Shown here: one piece after another, positions 45,228 through 54,943 of the stretch | Position numbering within the stretch: the first letter of the stretch is position 1 | Layout of the letters: every line of letters starts with the position of its first letter | Assembly: GCF_944390845.1 (NCBI RefSeq) | Contig: NZ_CALXRM010000005.1 | Location: forward strand, 1 to 64,000 | Length of the DNA stretch: 64,000 nucleotides | Origin: an uncultured Brachyspira sp. | Lineage (GTDB): Bacteria; Spirochaetota; Brachyspiria; Brachyspirales; Brachyspiraceae | Reading direction: 5' to 3' | Notes under the pieces: generated by a model | What the model was told of the DNA's origin: nothing | Databases searched by the model: none | The model's input: only the letters and a program-made list of their open reading frames with translations | Made by a program: the position numbers and the translations under genes

Positions 45228-48200
45228 TCACTTACCTGTCACATTTACTGTATCATAATTACTAAAATCGTTTCTGCTTTCCATATCTTTTTTCTCATAA
45301 TCTTTTAGAGGTATTTTATTTCTTATAGCAGCATAAACTGTAGGTACTATTATCAAAGTAAATGCTGTTGAAAGTAAAAGTCCTCCAAGTATAGCTAAAG
45401 ATAATGGCTGATACATTTCATTTCCGCTTCCGCCTGATAATGCCATAGGCAAAAGTCCAAGTATAGTAGTTAAAGTAGTCATTAATACAGGTCTTAAACG
45501 TCTTGGCCCTGATTCTAATGCTGCCTCATCTCCGCTTATACGTTTTTCATGCATAAGCTGATTCATATAATCTATAAGTACAATACCATTATTTACTACA
45601 ATACCAATCAAAACTATAAAACCTATTCCGCTGTATACGCTTAAAGTTTGTCCGCCTATAAATAAAGCTATTAAAGAACCGGCAAAACCAAATGGTATAG
45701 CCAATGCTATTACAAAAGGTGCTATAAATGATTCAAACTGACTTGCCATTATTGCATAAACTAAAACTAATGCCAATATCAAAGCCTGAAGAAGCTGTAA
45801 AAATGCCTCATTCATATCTTCAAAATCACCTGTATAATTGATAATAAATCCTGAAGGTACGAATACTTCTTTTTTTATTTTTTCTTGAACATCAATCATT
45901 ATATCGCTTAAAGCTCTGTTATATCCTGAAGCTTTTATTGTTGTTATTCTAGTGCTGTCCTTTCTTTCTATTTCTGTAGGGCCGTAACTTTTTTCTACTG
46001 TAGCTATTGATGATATAGGTACTATTCCTGCTGTTGTAGGTATCATAAGTCTTGATATATCATCTATTTTTAATCTGTCCGGCTCTCCTAATTGAACATT
46101 AACATCTATATCTGTAACATCTGAATTAGCTGGTGTCATAGTAGTAGCTGTTGTTCCTGCAAAACTTGTTTTTATTATATTAGCTATTGTATTTACATTA
46201 ATGCCCATTTTAGCTGCTATTTCTCTATTAACATATATTTTTAATTCCGGATTAGAGTCATCTCTGCTTAATCTAGGTTCTCTTATACCTTCTATATCTG
46301 TTATTACAGAAATTATATTATTAGCAATTTCTGTAGCTTTATCCAAATCATCTCCTACTACTTCTATTTCTATTTCGTGACCGCCTGTTCCTCCATTTCT
46401 TCCGCCGCCGCCAATTGCTGAAGTTGTGATGGCTGCTATATTAATTTGTGCCGGATATGATGTTAAAGCATTTCTTGTTATTTCTATATATTCATCAACT
46501 GATTTCTTTCTTCCTTCGCTTTTCTCTCTTAATTGTATTCTTATTTCTGCTGTATTTTCTTCTGAGCCTGATTTTACTCTTGACTGCATTCTGTCAAAAT
46601 CTTCGCCTATTATCTTTTGTATATCGCTTTCCATTCTTGTTACAAATGATTGTGTTTGTTCGGATTTTGTACCAACCGGCATTTTTACATCTATCTTAAA
46701 TTGTCCTTCATCTGAAGTAGGAAATCCTTCTTTACCTATAAATATCAAGCCTAATGCTATTATTACAAGTATTACTGATAAAGATGAAATCAATACTTTC
46801 TTCTTATTTTTTATAGAATAATGAAGTATTGATGAATACAAATTATTAACTCTGTCATGAAAGTTTTTATTAACAAAATTTTCTATAGGTATTAAAAATT
46901 TAGTCTTTTTATTTGTTACAAGTCTAGCTCCAAGCATAGGAACTATAGTAAGTGCCACAAATAAAGATCCTATCATAGATACTGTTACTGTAATACATAA
47001 ATCTATGAATAATTGTCCTGTTTGTCCTTCAACAAAAAGGAATGGTAAAAATACTGCTATAGTTGTAAGTGTAGAAGCAGATATAGCAAGTGCAACTGAA
47101 GAAGTTCCATTTATAGCAGATGAATATTTTCCATAACCATTATTTCGGTAATAGAATATATTTTCAAGCACAACAATGGAGTTATCTACCATCATACCAA
47201 TACCTAAAACAAGCCCTGATAATGATATTATATTCAAAGTTATTCCCATAAAATACATCAATGTAAAAGTGATAATTATTGATATAGGAATAGAAACTGC
47301 TATTATAGAAACTGTTTTAATATTCCATAAATAAAGCATTAATATTATAACGGCAAATAAACCTCCCTGCCAAGCTGTGTCTAATACACCTTTTATAGAT
47401 TCATTTACATTGTCAGCACTATTAAATAAAATTTCGTATTCAACTCCTTCCGGAAGATTAAGATTAGCTAATTGTTTTTGAACTGCTTTAGATACATTAA
47501 CAGAATTTCCGCCTGATTCTTTATTAACAGAAACTGATATTGCAGGCATTCCATTAATTTTTACTATTTCTGAATCATCGCTGTATCCTTGATAAACTCT
47601 GCCTACATCTTTTAATTTTATAGGAGTATCATTTGTTTTTAATGCTACAACTGTATTTTCAATATCTTCTACCGTTGTAAACTCTCCCATTGTTCTTAAA
47701 GTATATTTATAAACGCCTTCATAAGTATCGCCGCCTGATAAATTTTGATTCTCTGAAGATAAAAGCGAAACTATACTATTAATATCTATACCATAAGCAT
47801 GAAGTCTATTCAAAACTAAATCAACTTTCATCTCGCTTTTTAGTCCGCCTCTAATCTCAGCTCTTGCAACTCCTGAAGCTTGTTCTATTTTATTTAATAC
47901 CTGATTATCTATTAAATTATATAATGCTCCTAGATTATCTGTACCGAAAAAAGCTATTTCCATAATAGGCATCATATCTGTTGAGAACTTAAATACTGTT
48001 GGATTTTCTGCATCATCTGGAAGAGAATTTTTTGCTGTATCTATTGCTTCTCTAACATCTGCTGTAGCAACCGCTAAGTCAGTTCCCCAGTTAAACTCTA
48101 TAAAAACGCTTGATTGTCCTTCTTCTGAAGTAGATGTTATTGTACTAATATCGCTTACTGTAGCAACTGCATTTTCTACTATTCTAGTTACTGATTTTTC

Positions 48201-48380
48201 AACTTCTTCCGGGCCTGCATTCTCATATTCTGTTCTTACTGTAATATATGGAAGTTCCATATCCGGTAAAAAATCTACTGCCAATTTACTTAAACTTACA
48301 AATCCCAGTATAAGTACAGCTATCATACACATGAAAACCGCTACTGGTCTTTTTACTACTAATTCTATAAAATTTCTCAT
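45228..48380 (-). CDS. RND-family efflux transporter, HAE1/AcrB-like inner-membrane pump
   Basis: 1050 residues, a complete RND transporter with the expected 12 membrane helices in two halves and two large periplasmic domains (about 35-335 and 560-860). Helix 4 contains GMMVDNSIVVLENI, the proton-relay region; AcrB has Asp-Asp there, and the second position here is Asn. Its periplasmic adaptor and outer-membrane TolC partner are absent from the window, so it either works with distant partners or differs from multidrug tripartite pumps. An AGGGGTG element precedes the ATG. A relaxed copy of an ECF-sigma promoter lies about 70 bases upstream. Confidence 0.9.
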   Translation of the reverse strand: MRNFIELVVKRPVAVFMCMIAVLILGFVSLSKLAVDFLPDMELPYITVRTEYENAGPEEVEKSVTRIVENAVATVSDISTITSTSEEGQSSVFIEFNWGTDLAVATADVREAIDTAKNSLPDDAENPTVFKFSTDMMPIMEIAFFGTDNLGALYNLIDNQVLNKIEQASGVARAEIRGGLKSEMKVDLVLNRLHAYGIDINSIVSLLSSENQNLSGGDTYEGVYKYTLRTMGEFTTVEDIENTVVALKTNDTPIKLKDVGRVYQGYSDDSEIVKINGMPAISVSVNKESGGNSVNVSKAVQKQLANLNLPEGVEYEILFNSADNVNESIKGVLDTAWQGGLFAVIILMLYLWNIKTVSIIAVSIPISIIITFTLMYFMGITLNIISLSGLVLGIGMMVDNSIVVLENIFYYRNNGYGKYSSAINGTSSVALAISASTLTTIAVFLPFLFVEGQTGQLFIDLCITVTVSMIGSLFVALTIVPMLGARLVTNKKTKFLIPIENFVNKNFHDRVNNLYSSILHYSIKNKKKVLISSLSVILVIIALGLIFIGKEGFPTSDEGQFKIDVKMPVGTKSEQTQSFVTRMESDIQKIIGEDFDRMQSRVKSGSEENTAEIRIQLREKSEGRKKSVDEYIEITRNALTSYPAQINIAAITTSAIGGGGRNGGTGGHEIEIEVVGDDLDKATEIANNIISVITDIEGIREPRLSRDDSNPELKIYVNREIAAKMGINVNTIANIIKTSFAGTTATTMTPANSDVTDIDVNVQLGEPDRLKIDDISRLMIPTTAGIVPISSIATVEKSYGPTEIERKDSTRITTIKASGYNRALSDIMIDVQEKIKKEVFVPSGFIINYTGDFEDMNEAFLQLLQALILALVLVYAIMASQFESFIAPFVIALAIPFGFAGSLIALFIGGQTLSVYSGIGFIVLIGIVVNNGIVLIDYMNQLMHEKRISGDEAALESGPRRLRPVLMTTLTTILGLLPMALSGGSGNEMYQPLSLAILGGLLLSTAFTLIIVPTVYAAIRNKIPLKDYEKKDMESRNDFSNYDTVNVTGK

Positions 48381-48448
48381 TCAATTCACCCCTGCTTTAT
48401 ATAATAATAGCATACAATCTATTTTTATCAATCTCAATTTGTCTTTAT

Positions 48449-48477
48449 TTTAGACGAATACTTTTGAAAAAAGTTTT
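48449..48477 (-). promoter_or_regulatory. Relaxed ECF-sigma promoter motif before the RND transporter
   Basis: On the minus strand AAAAC (48477-48473) is followed after 16 bases by CGTCTAAA (48456-48449). The spacing and -10 element equal those of the two promoters near the sigma factor gene at 54944, while the -35 deviates at two positions (AAAAC for GGAAC). Transcription would begin near 48441, about 60 bases before the gene. Confidence 0.5.
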
Positions 48478-48619
48478 AAACAATTTATACCAAAAATATA
48501 TTTTTTTTATAATTTACATATTAAAAATTCTTTATTTTAGAAATATTCATAATTTTATACACTTTTTTTATTATATACACAATATATATTTAAAATATTT
48601 ATAAACAATGGCCCACACT

Positions 48620-48826
48620 ACGCACGCAGAATGAAGCTAAAAATATAAATTTATTTTTTATTCAATATTTTATCATATTATAGATTTAGTTTACCGTGCG
48701 TTAAATAAAGTTTTAAAATTTAAACAAAACTTGGGCGGGTGCTGGAATTTCTAATCAAGCTATAAAGATAATAATAGTATTATAATTCCAAATAAAGCAA
48801 TAAATTTTAAAGGGCGGGGTATGTAA
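48620..48826. repeat. Mosaic intergenic repeat block, locus 3
   Basis: One composite unit: a C-type module at 48620-48701 (starts CGCACGCAGAA, ends TTACCGTGCG) followed by a plus-strand G-type module at 48730-48826 (CTTGGGCGGGTGCT to AAAGGGCGGGGTATGTAA). It ends 22 bases from the stop codon of the DUF445 gene. Confidence 0.85.
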
Positions 48827-48847
48827 GTAAAGCTCAAATACTTTAAA

Positions 48848-51800
48848 CTAAATATTCTTTATTATATTAATAATCATAAATATTGATAAAATACCTGTTA
48901 ATACAATAACAATAATATTAAGAACATTAAAAACATCTGCATTAACTGTATTCACACACTTGATAATAACAAGCAAAACTCCAACCAATCCTCCAAACAT
49001 ACCGTATAATTTTAATCTATTTAAATACTTCTTGGCAAAAGAATTAAATACATCATGTATATTTTTAGGATTCATATTGTCTATTTCTTCTCTTGTAATC
49101 TTTGAAAAATCTATTGCTTCTATTATCAAATTAATATCATCTTTGGCACAATCAATAATCAAATTCAAAAAATAATATTTTGTTTCATCATCTATAATAT
49201 CAAGCAAATCATTTCTTAAATTTAATAATATTTTCTTTGATTCTATGTATATTGTATTATTTATTAATTCATCATTCTCTAAAGTTTCAAGCAATTTATA
49301 AAGAGATTCTTTCAAATTATCCAAATCAATTAAATTATCATCATTTGATATATGAATCAAAAATTCTTCTATACCATTTTTTGAGTATTTAAAAATATCA
49401 TTAAACACATCATCAAAATATTTTTCTATATTTATGCAATCTTTTATACTAATAGGATATAATCTATTTTCTATATAATTTCTAATACTTGTAATAACAT
49501 TATCTCTATTGTTATAAATATTAATGCACAATCTTTTTATTAAATCATAAAATTCATTATCTGTATTTTTTAAAAATAAATTGATATATTTTTCTGTTAT
49601 TTTATTATCCAAATTATTAACTAAAACTTCAAATAACATATTTGAAACATTCAATATCATTTTTTGATTATTATCTATAGTGTCATCTAAATACTTTCTT
49701 AAACTATTAACCTCATAAAGTTTTTCATCTCCAAATAAATAAGCAACTTTTTTTGATAAAATATTATCATCTAAGAAATTAAAACTTATATTCATAATAT
49801 TATATTTCATATCATTAATAAAAACAGGAATTTTTCTATTTATTAAATTTAATATTATTCTATCAACTAAATCTACAACAAAATCATTTCTTAAAGGAAC
49901 ATTCTCTAAAATCATATCTCTTATTTCATATCTATTATTATTTAAAGTTTCATTCAATTTTTTATTCATCATAGAAAATATAAATTCATTATTAGATTTA
50001 ACAAGATTGAGAATTTCTCCTCCAAACATCTCTTTTATTTTTTTATCACCGTTTTTAGATATTTCATTATCAAGTAAATCAGTAACTATAATAAATATTC
50101 TATCTCTAACAGAATTTGAATTAAGAGCCTTTATCATATTAGTAACTATTATATTTTTAAATCTGCTTAAATCGTTTAAATTATTTCTTACTATATTTTG
50201 TATAAACTCTTTTAATGGTACAACATCAATATTTTTTAACAAAGAGTTTAATATCGATATCAATATATTATCTATATTACTATTTGTATAATCTATAATT
50301 GATTTTTTAATATTTTTATTTTCTTTTATTTTATCTAAATAATTATTTTTAATAACAAATTGAACCGCTCCAGATTTTATAGAATTGATACTTCCTTTTA
50401 TGATACTATTTAAATTATTTTTTAAACTTGAAAATATATTAAAACTTACTATTTTTTCATCTTCAAGCATATAATTAAAAAATGTTTTATAATTATCTTT
50501 AATCAAATTATTTTCTATATCTTTTTTATTATCAAGTATATCTAATATACCCTCTTTCTCCATAAGCCTATCATTAACAAAATCAGACATTGAAGCAGCA
50601 AATCTGTTTTTCTCACATGCCACAGCACCCCAAAAAACTTTTTTCTTTATACCAAATAAAGGTTCATAAGGCTGAAATATAGAATAAATTGCAAGAACAT
50701 TTGTTATCCAGCCTATAAAAGTATATACTAAAGGCTCTGCTATATAATTTAAATATCCTAGAGAAAGATTGAATGAATTTGTAGGAAATAAATAAGCGGT
50801 AAATAATCCAAATACAAGTCCTAGTAAAGCACCTAACATATTTATAGGCTCTAATTCCTTACCCATAAAATCATTCGCTATTCTAGCTATTTCATCTTTA
50901 TTGAGCTTGCCCATATTATTTTTTATTGTTTTTATTACTAGAGAGTCTATTATATTTGATATAAAAATTTTCTCTTTACTCAAAAAACTTAATATTGAAT
51001 TATAGGCATTATTATCTATAAAATAATTTATTTGATTTTCTTTATTTATAATAAATTCATTTAAATTTTTATCAGAATATTTATTTATAATATTTTCAAA
51101 TAATTCAAAAAGCAGCTCAAATATATAATCAATATCTTCAAATAAACTATTAATATTTCTATCTTTGTATTGATTATAAATATCAAATATATAATTTTCT
51201 ATATTAGATCTATTTTGATTAATTATGCTTATAATTTTTTCATTATCTAAAATTAATTTCAATGTATCAGCATTTAAAGAATCTATTTTTTTATTTATTA
51301 CTGATTTAATTTTTTCTATAATAGAATTTGATGATATATATTTAATAATCTCTTTTTCTAAGAATGTATATAAATCCTTTATCATATTAGAATCTACTAA
51401 TACATCTATTCTCATATTTAAGAACTTTTCTATCCAAGAATCAGGAATCTCTCTTATATTAAATAATACAATATCCTTTACTATATTTTTTACATTGTCT
51501 ATATTATTAACATTTTTTAATATAACAGAAATTTTTGTATCGTTTAAATAATTAACAATATCATTTGTAATGGCTTTAATAATATCATCAGAATTTTCTT
51601 TATACTTTTCTACGTATTCTATAATCTTTTGAACTATTTTATATCTTGCAGCTATATCTTGTAAAAAAACTTTCCTTATCAATTTTACTATAAACTGCCA
51701 AAAAATACCGTCTATATTTTCTATTTCTTCATCAACAGCTTCTTCTATAATAGTATCTAATCTCAATTTATTTTCATTTATTATTGGAATTATTATATCT

Positions 51801-52693
51801 ATCAATTTTGGAAGTATATCAGATAATACTAAATTCAATCTGTTTGCTATATTTGGATTTAATAATTCATATATAGTTTTATCAGTATCTTTTAATTTTA
51901 AATATAATTCATCTATTACATAATCAATAATATTTTCAAAATCTTTATTTCTTGATAACTGATTAATAATATCTTTTATCTCAGAAATATCATCTACAGT
52001 AAATAAATCATTTATTCTTTTAGAAGACAATGAAGAAAGAAAATTATAAAAACAATTTTGTATATTTGAATACTCAATCAAAGACCTTATTAATTTTTCA
52101 TAATCACTTTCATTTGATTTATTAGATAAATTATTAAATATATTGTCTATAATCTCTTTTAATATAATTTTATATTTTTCATCATCAGCTATTTTTTTTA
52201 GAGTAGTATTAATAAAGTTATTTTTTCTGTCATAAGATACAAAAGAATCTATTACATTATTAATAATATATTTAACTTGCCTATCATCTATAATCTGTTT
52301 AACTTTAACATTTTTTAATATATCATTAAGTATCAAAATAACAGAATCTTTTGTATTTTCTTTTGTCCAGTTTACAATATTATCTTTAGTTTTATTAAAC
52401 CCTACTATGTTTTTTATTTTTATATCTGTTTTTGATATTAATTTGTCTTTTACATTTTTGAAAAATTCTTTTATATTATTTTTAAATTTATCTTTTTTGA
52501 TTTCTTTAAATATAGAATCATAATTAATGATTTTTACGGATATCATTTTACTTATTTCATCAATAAATTTATCCTTTTCCCTTGCTATTATTCCATTATT
52601 TGAAAATAACTTTTTTAATGCAATTGTGTTAGTATAATACCCAGATACAGCACCAAGGAAAGCACCGAACAATAATTGAAGAAATAAATCCAT
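48848..52693 (-). CDS. Giant DUF445-family membrane protein, tandem-duplicated
   Basis: 1281 residues. The start LLFGAFLGAVSGYYTNTIALKKLF and a second, similar segment near residue 610-690 (GALLGLVFGLFTAYLFP, then FIGWITNVLAIYSIFQPYEPLFGIKKKVFWG) are the two halves of the DUF445/YheB signature, each followed by several hundred residues of helical Asn/Ile/Lys-rich sequence. Two more hydrophobic helices close the protein. Ordinary DUF445 proteins are about 400 residues, so this looks like a tandem duplication with long insertions. In Bacillus YheB-type proteins are linked to membrane or spore functions but the biochemical role is unknown. Confidence 0.75.
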   Translation of the reverse strand: MDLFLQLLFGAFLGAVSGYYTNTIALKKLFSNNGIIAREKDKFIDEISKMISVKIINYDSIFKEIKKDKFKNNIKEFFKNVKDKLISKTDIKIKNIVGFNKTKDNIVNWTKENTKDSVILILNDILKNVKVKQIIDDRQVKYIINNVIDSFVSYDRKNNFINTTLKKIADDEKYKIILKEIIDNIFNNLSNKSNESDYEKLIRSLIEYSNIQNCFYNFLSSLSSKRINDLFTVDDISEIKDIINQLSRNKDFENIIDYVIDELYLKLKDTDKTIYELLNPNIANRLNLVLSDILPKLIDIIIPIINENKLRLDTIIEEAVDEEIENIDGIFWQFIVKLIRKVFLQDIAARYKIVQKIIEYVEKYKENSDDIIKAITNDIVNYLNDTKISVILKNVNNIDNVKNIVKDIVLFNIREIPDSWIEKFLNMRIDVLVDSNMIKDLYTFLEKEIIKYISSNSIIEKIKSVINKKIDSLNADTLKLILDNEKIISIINQNRSNIENYIFDIYNQYKDRNINSLFEDIDYIFELLFELFENIINKYSDKNLNEFIINKENQINYFIDNNAYNSILSFLSKEKIFISNIIDSLVIKTIKNNMGKLNKDEIARIANDFMGKELEPINMLGALLGLVFGLFTAYLFPTNSFNLSLGYLNYIAEPLVYTFIGWITNVLAIYSIFQPYEPLFGIKKKVFWGAVACEKNRFAASMSDFVNDRLMEKEGILDILDNKKDIENNLIKDNYKTFFNYMLEDEKIVSFNIFSSLKNNLNSIIKGSINSIKSGAVQFVIKNNYLDKIKENKNIKKSIIDYTNSNIDNILISILNSLLKNIDVVPLKEFIQNIVRNNLNDLSRFKNIIVTNMIKALNSNSVRDRIFIIVTDLLDNEISKNGDKKIKEMFGGEILNLVKSNNEFIFSMMNKKLNETLNNNRYEIRDMILENVPLRNDFVVDLVDRIILNLINRKIPVFINDMKYNIMNISFNFLDDNILSKKVAYLFGDEKLYEVNSLRKYLDDTIDNNQKMILNVSNMLFEVLVNNLDNKITEKYINLFLKNTDNEFYDLIKRLCINIYNNRDNVITSIRNYIENRLYPISIKDCINIEKYFDDVFNDIFKYSKNGIEEFLIHISNDDNLIDLDNLKESLYKLLETLENDELINNTIYIESKKILLNLRNDLLDIIDDETKYYFLNLIIDCAKDDINLIIEAIDFSKITREEIDNMNPKNIHDVFNSFAKKYLNRLKLYGMFGGLVGVLLVIIKCVNTVNADVFNVLNIIVIVLTGILSIFMIINIIKNI

Positions 52694-52707
52694 TTATAAA
52701 TAATACA

Positions 52708-53781
52708 TCATTTTTCAAAAGATTCCAGTTCTTTGCATAATTTAACAAAATCTTCATAAACTGTTATAGACTGCAAGAATCTTAAATCAAGCATATATCC
52801 AGAATCCGTATGTTTGAAGAATTCTGCGTCCCAAAGTTCTGTTTTAATGAATCCTTTTTTATAATCATATTTATAAGGCTCAAATTTGAATGGATAAGCC
52901 CTAAAATATTTTACTTTGGCAAAACATAATTTATATATTCTAAACAATATACCAATAGTATCATTTCTATTTAAAAATTTATCTGTAAATATTAATGTTT
53001 TATGTGAATTTTCTTTTTCCTGATACCAAGCATTATTTTCTTTTTTAAGATCATATTTCTTTATAATGTTTTCCTTATCAGAAGAATACAAAGATGTAAA
53101 ATCATAATCGTATCTTACTTCTTCATCTATAAATTCCAAACCATCGCAAGCTATATAAAAGAAACTATTAGTATCATCTGGCTTAATTTTTATTATAACA
53201 GAATACTTCTCATTTATTATATTTTTATAACTTTTATTAATATATTCAATATCATCGCTGCTGCAAACATAAAATACATCATACTCATTTGGACATACAT
53301 TAAAATGTTTTGAACATTGTACAAAAGAAGCATTTTTAAAAATCACTTCTATACTATGATAGCAGCTTAAATCATTGCTTGCTACAATATGCAAATCTTT
53401 TTCATAATCAGAAATCATGAAATCAAGCCACATATTATCCTTTATAGCAGCATTTATATTTTTTACTTTTTCATTTATTTGAAGCAAATTAATATCTTCT
53501 ATATAAGATTTAAACTCTCCTTCCATATATTTAAAATTTGAAAAAGCCACTTTATCATCATGTTCTAATACTTCTATATATAAAGCATCATTTTCTACAA
53601 TATAAAAAAAGTATTTCTTATCTTCATTAAATAATAAATAGCCGTTATCTTTTTCTTTCATCTCTGCATTTATCTTTGACTTTATATAACGCATTAAAGA
53701 AAACATGGCATTTTTAGAATTGTCATCATAGAGTATTTTTACCCTTTTCAGTTTTTCATCAAAAGCAATTATTTTGTACAT
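52708..53781 (-). CDS. Hypothetical protein upstream of the DUF445 gene
   Basis: 357 residues with no signal peptide, membrane helix or family I recognise. The composition is Asp/Glu/Lys/Tyr-rich with alternating strand-like segments, and several Cys-containing stretches (CSKHFNVCPNEYDVFYVCSS) have no regular zinc spacing. It ends 14 bases before the DUF445 gene starts, so the two are likely an operon and possibly partners. It is divergent from the Spy-like gene at 53972. Confidence 0.7.
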   Translation of the reverse strand: MYKIIAFDEKLKRVKILYDDNSKNAMFSLMRYIKSKINAEMKEKDNGYLLFNEDKKYFFYIVENDALYIEVLEHDDKVAFSNFKYMEGEFKSYIEDINLLQINEKVKNINAAIKDNMWLDFMISDYEKDLHIVASNDLSCYHSIEVIFKNASFVQCSKHFNVCPNEYDVFYVCSSDDIEYINKSYKNIINEKYSVIIKIKPDDTNSFFYIACDGLEFIDEEVRYDYDFTSLYSSDKENIIKKYDLKKENNAWYQEKENSHKTLIFTDKFLNRNDTIGILFRIYKLCFAKVKYFRAYPFKFEPYKYDYKKGFIKTELWDAEFFKHTDSGYMLDLRFLQSITVYEDFVKLCKELESFEK

Positions 53782-53896
53782 TTTATATCCGAACCTTTAT
53801 ATTTGTAATTAAAATATTTTTGTAATTCTAATATTATAGTACAAAAAAAGACTTTTTTAAAGATACAAAATAAAGTTATTTGAAAGTTATTTTTAA

Positions 53897-53925
53897 GGAA
53901 CTTTTTATTTTTATATTCGTCTAAA
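53897..53925 (+). promoter_or_regulatory. ECF-sigma-type promoter before the first Spy-like gene
   Basis: GGAAC at 53897-53901 and CGTCTAAA at 53918-53925, separated by 16 bases. This is the canonical shape of ECF sigma promoters. The gene starts 47 bases after the -10 element. Confidence 0.8.
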
Positions 53926-53971
53926 GGGTAAATAATAAAAAATTAAATTACTTTATTTAGATTGGAGATAT

Positions 53972-54370
53972 ATGAAAAAATTCATAATATTTATTTTTAT
54001 TTTGTTTAATATAAGTATTTTATACGCTAATGATAATTTTAAAATAAGTGATAATTCTTTAAAACTTCTTAGAGATGCTGGTATAGAAATAAAAAAGGAT
54101 CAATTAGAAAATATCAAATTAATAGTAAATAAATATTCATACGATGCAAAAATACTATTAAAAGAAATAAAAGATATAGATTTCAAAATAAGTAAAGAAT
54201 ATGAAAGAGATGAAATCAATTTAAAAAATATAAAAGAACTTATTTACGAAAAAAAGAGAAAAGAAGCAGATTTTGACTATCTTATTATGTCATGCGATTT
54301 GGATATTTTAGAATTATTTTCCGACACTGATATAAAAAAGATAAAATATTATATAATTTTCCAAAAGTAA
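53972..54370 (+). CDS. Small periplasmic Spy/CpxP-like protein
   Basis: 132 residues with a signal peptide (KKFIIFIFILFNISILYA) and a helical, charged mature part. It resembles the next gene's product in size, layout and helical spacing (LRDAGIEIKKDQLENI versus RRAGIVLTDEQANKM), but its LTXXQ motifs are degenerate. Spy and CpxP are small periplasmic chaperone or sensor proteins. It has its own ECF-type promoter. Confidence 0.65.
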   Translation: MKKFIIFIFILFNISILYANDNFKISDNSLKLLRDAGIEIKKDQLENIKLIVNKYSYDAKILLKEIKDIDFKISKEYERDEINLKNIKELIYEKKRKEADFDYLIMSCDLDILELFSDTDIKKIKYYIIFQK

Positions 54371-54371
54371 G

Positions 54372-54400
54372 GGAACTTTTTTATCTGTAAATCGTCTAAA
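54372..54400 (+). promoter_or_regulatory. ECF-sigma-type promoter before the second Spy-like gene and sigma operon
   Basis: GGAAC at 54372-54376 and CGTCTAAA at 54393-54400, again with a 16-base spacer. The identical flanks (GGAACTTTTT) and spacing to 53897-53925 argue for the same sigma factor. Confidence 0.8.
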
Positions 54401-54457
54401 TAAATGGATTTAGAGGATCATTAAATAAAATTGACAGCAGTTTTGTAAGGAGAGTTT

Positions 54458-54922
54458 ATGAAAAAAGTAGTATACATCACATCACTAATATTGATATTAT
54501 CTTTAACTCTTTTAGGTCAGCCAGGTCCAATGGGTCCAGGTCCTCATGGAGGCGGCCCTAGAGGTCCAAGACATAGAGGCAGAGATGATTTTGATAAAAG
54601 ATTAGGTCATGATCCATTGCAGTTTTTTAGAAGAGCAGGAATAGTACTTACAGATGAACAAGCAAATAAAATGTATGATATTGCTATAAAATTTATAACT
54701 GAAGAAGAACCTATAAGATTTGAAATAGAAAGAATAGAAAACAATATTAGAATGGAATTAATGAAAGAAAATACTGACAGAAATAAATTAAAAGAATTAA
54801 TAAAAAGTAAAAAAGAGCAGGAAGCATTAAGGGATTATTTGAGAATAGTTAGGGATTTAGATATCATTGATGTACTAACCCCTGAGCAAAAAGCACAGCT
54901 AAATAGTTGTATGATGAAATAA
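54458..54922 (+). CDS. Periplasmic Spy/CpxP-like protein with LTXXQ motifs
   Basis: 154 residues with signal peptide. After it comes a Gly/Pro/His-rich stretch (PGPMGPGPHGGGPRGPRHRG), which could bind metal. The helical body contains LTDEQ and LTPEQ, the LTXXQ motifs that define the Spy/CpxP/zinc-resistance-associated family. It is the first gene of the operon with the sigma and anti-sigma genes and shares its promoter. Confidence 0.82.
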   Translation: MKKVVYITSLILILSLTLLGQPGPMGPGPHGGGPRGPRHRGRDDFDKRLGHDPLQFFRRAGIVLTDEQANKMYDIAIKFITEEEPIRFEIERIENNIRMELMKENTDRNKLKELIKSKKEQEALRDYLRIVRDLDIIDVLTPEQKAQLNSCMMK

Positions 54923-54943
54923 TGAAATAATTTAAGGGTAAGT

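Larger units (their letters stand above)
48381..48847. other. Intergenic region with an ECF-like promoter and repeat locus 3
   Basis: 467 bases between two minus-strand genes with no coding sequence. It holds the ECF-like promoter at 48449-48477 and the repeat modules at 48620-48826. The remainder is AT-rich without visible structure. Confidence 0.7.

Noticed and set aside
50007-50291. Plus-strand ORFs inside the DUF445 gene
   Set aside because: Antisense shadows of a long AT-rich gene with no ribosome binding site.
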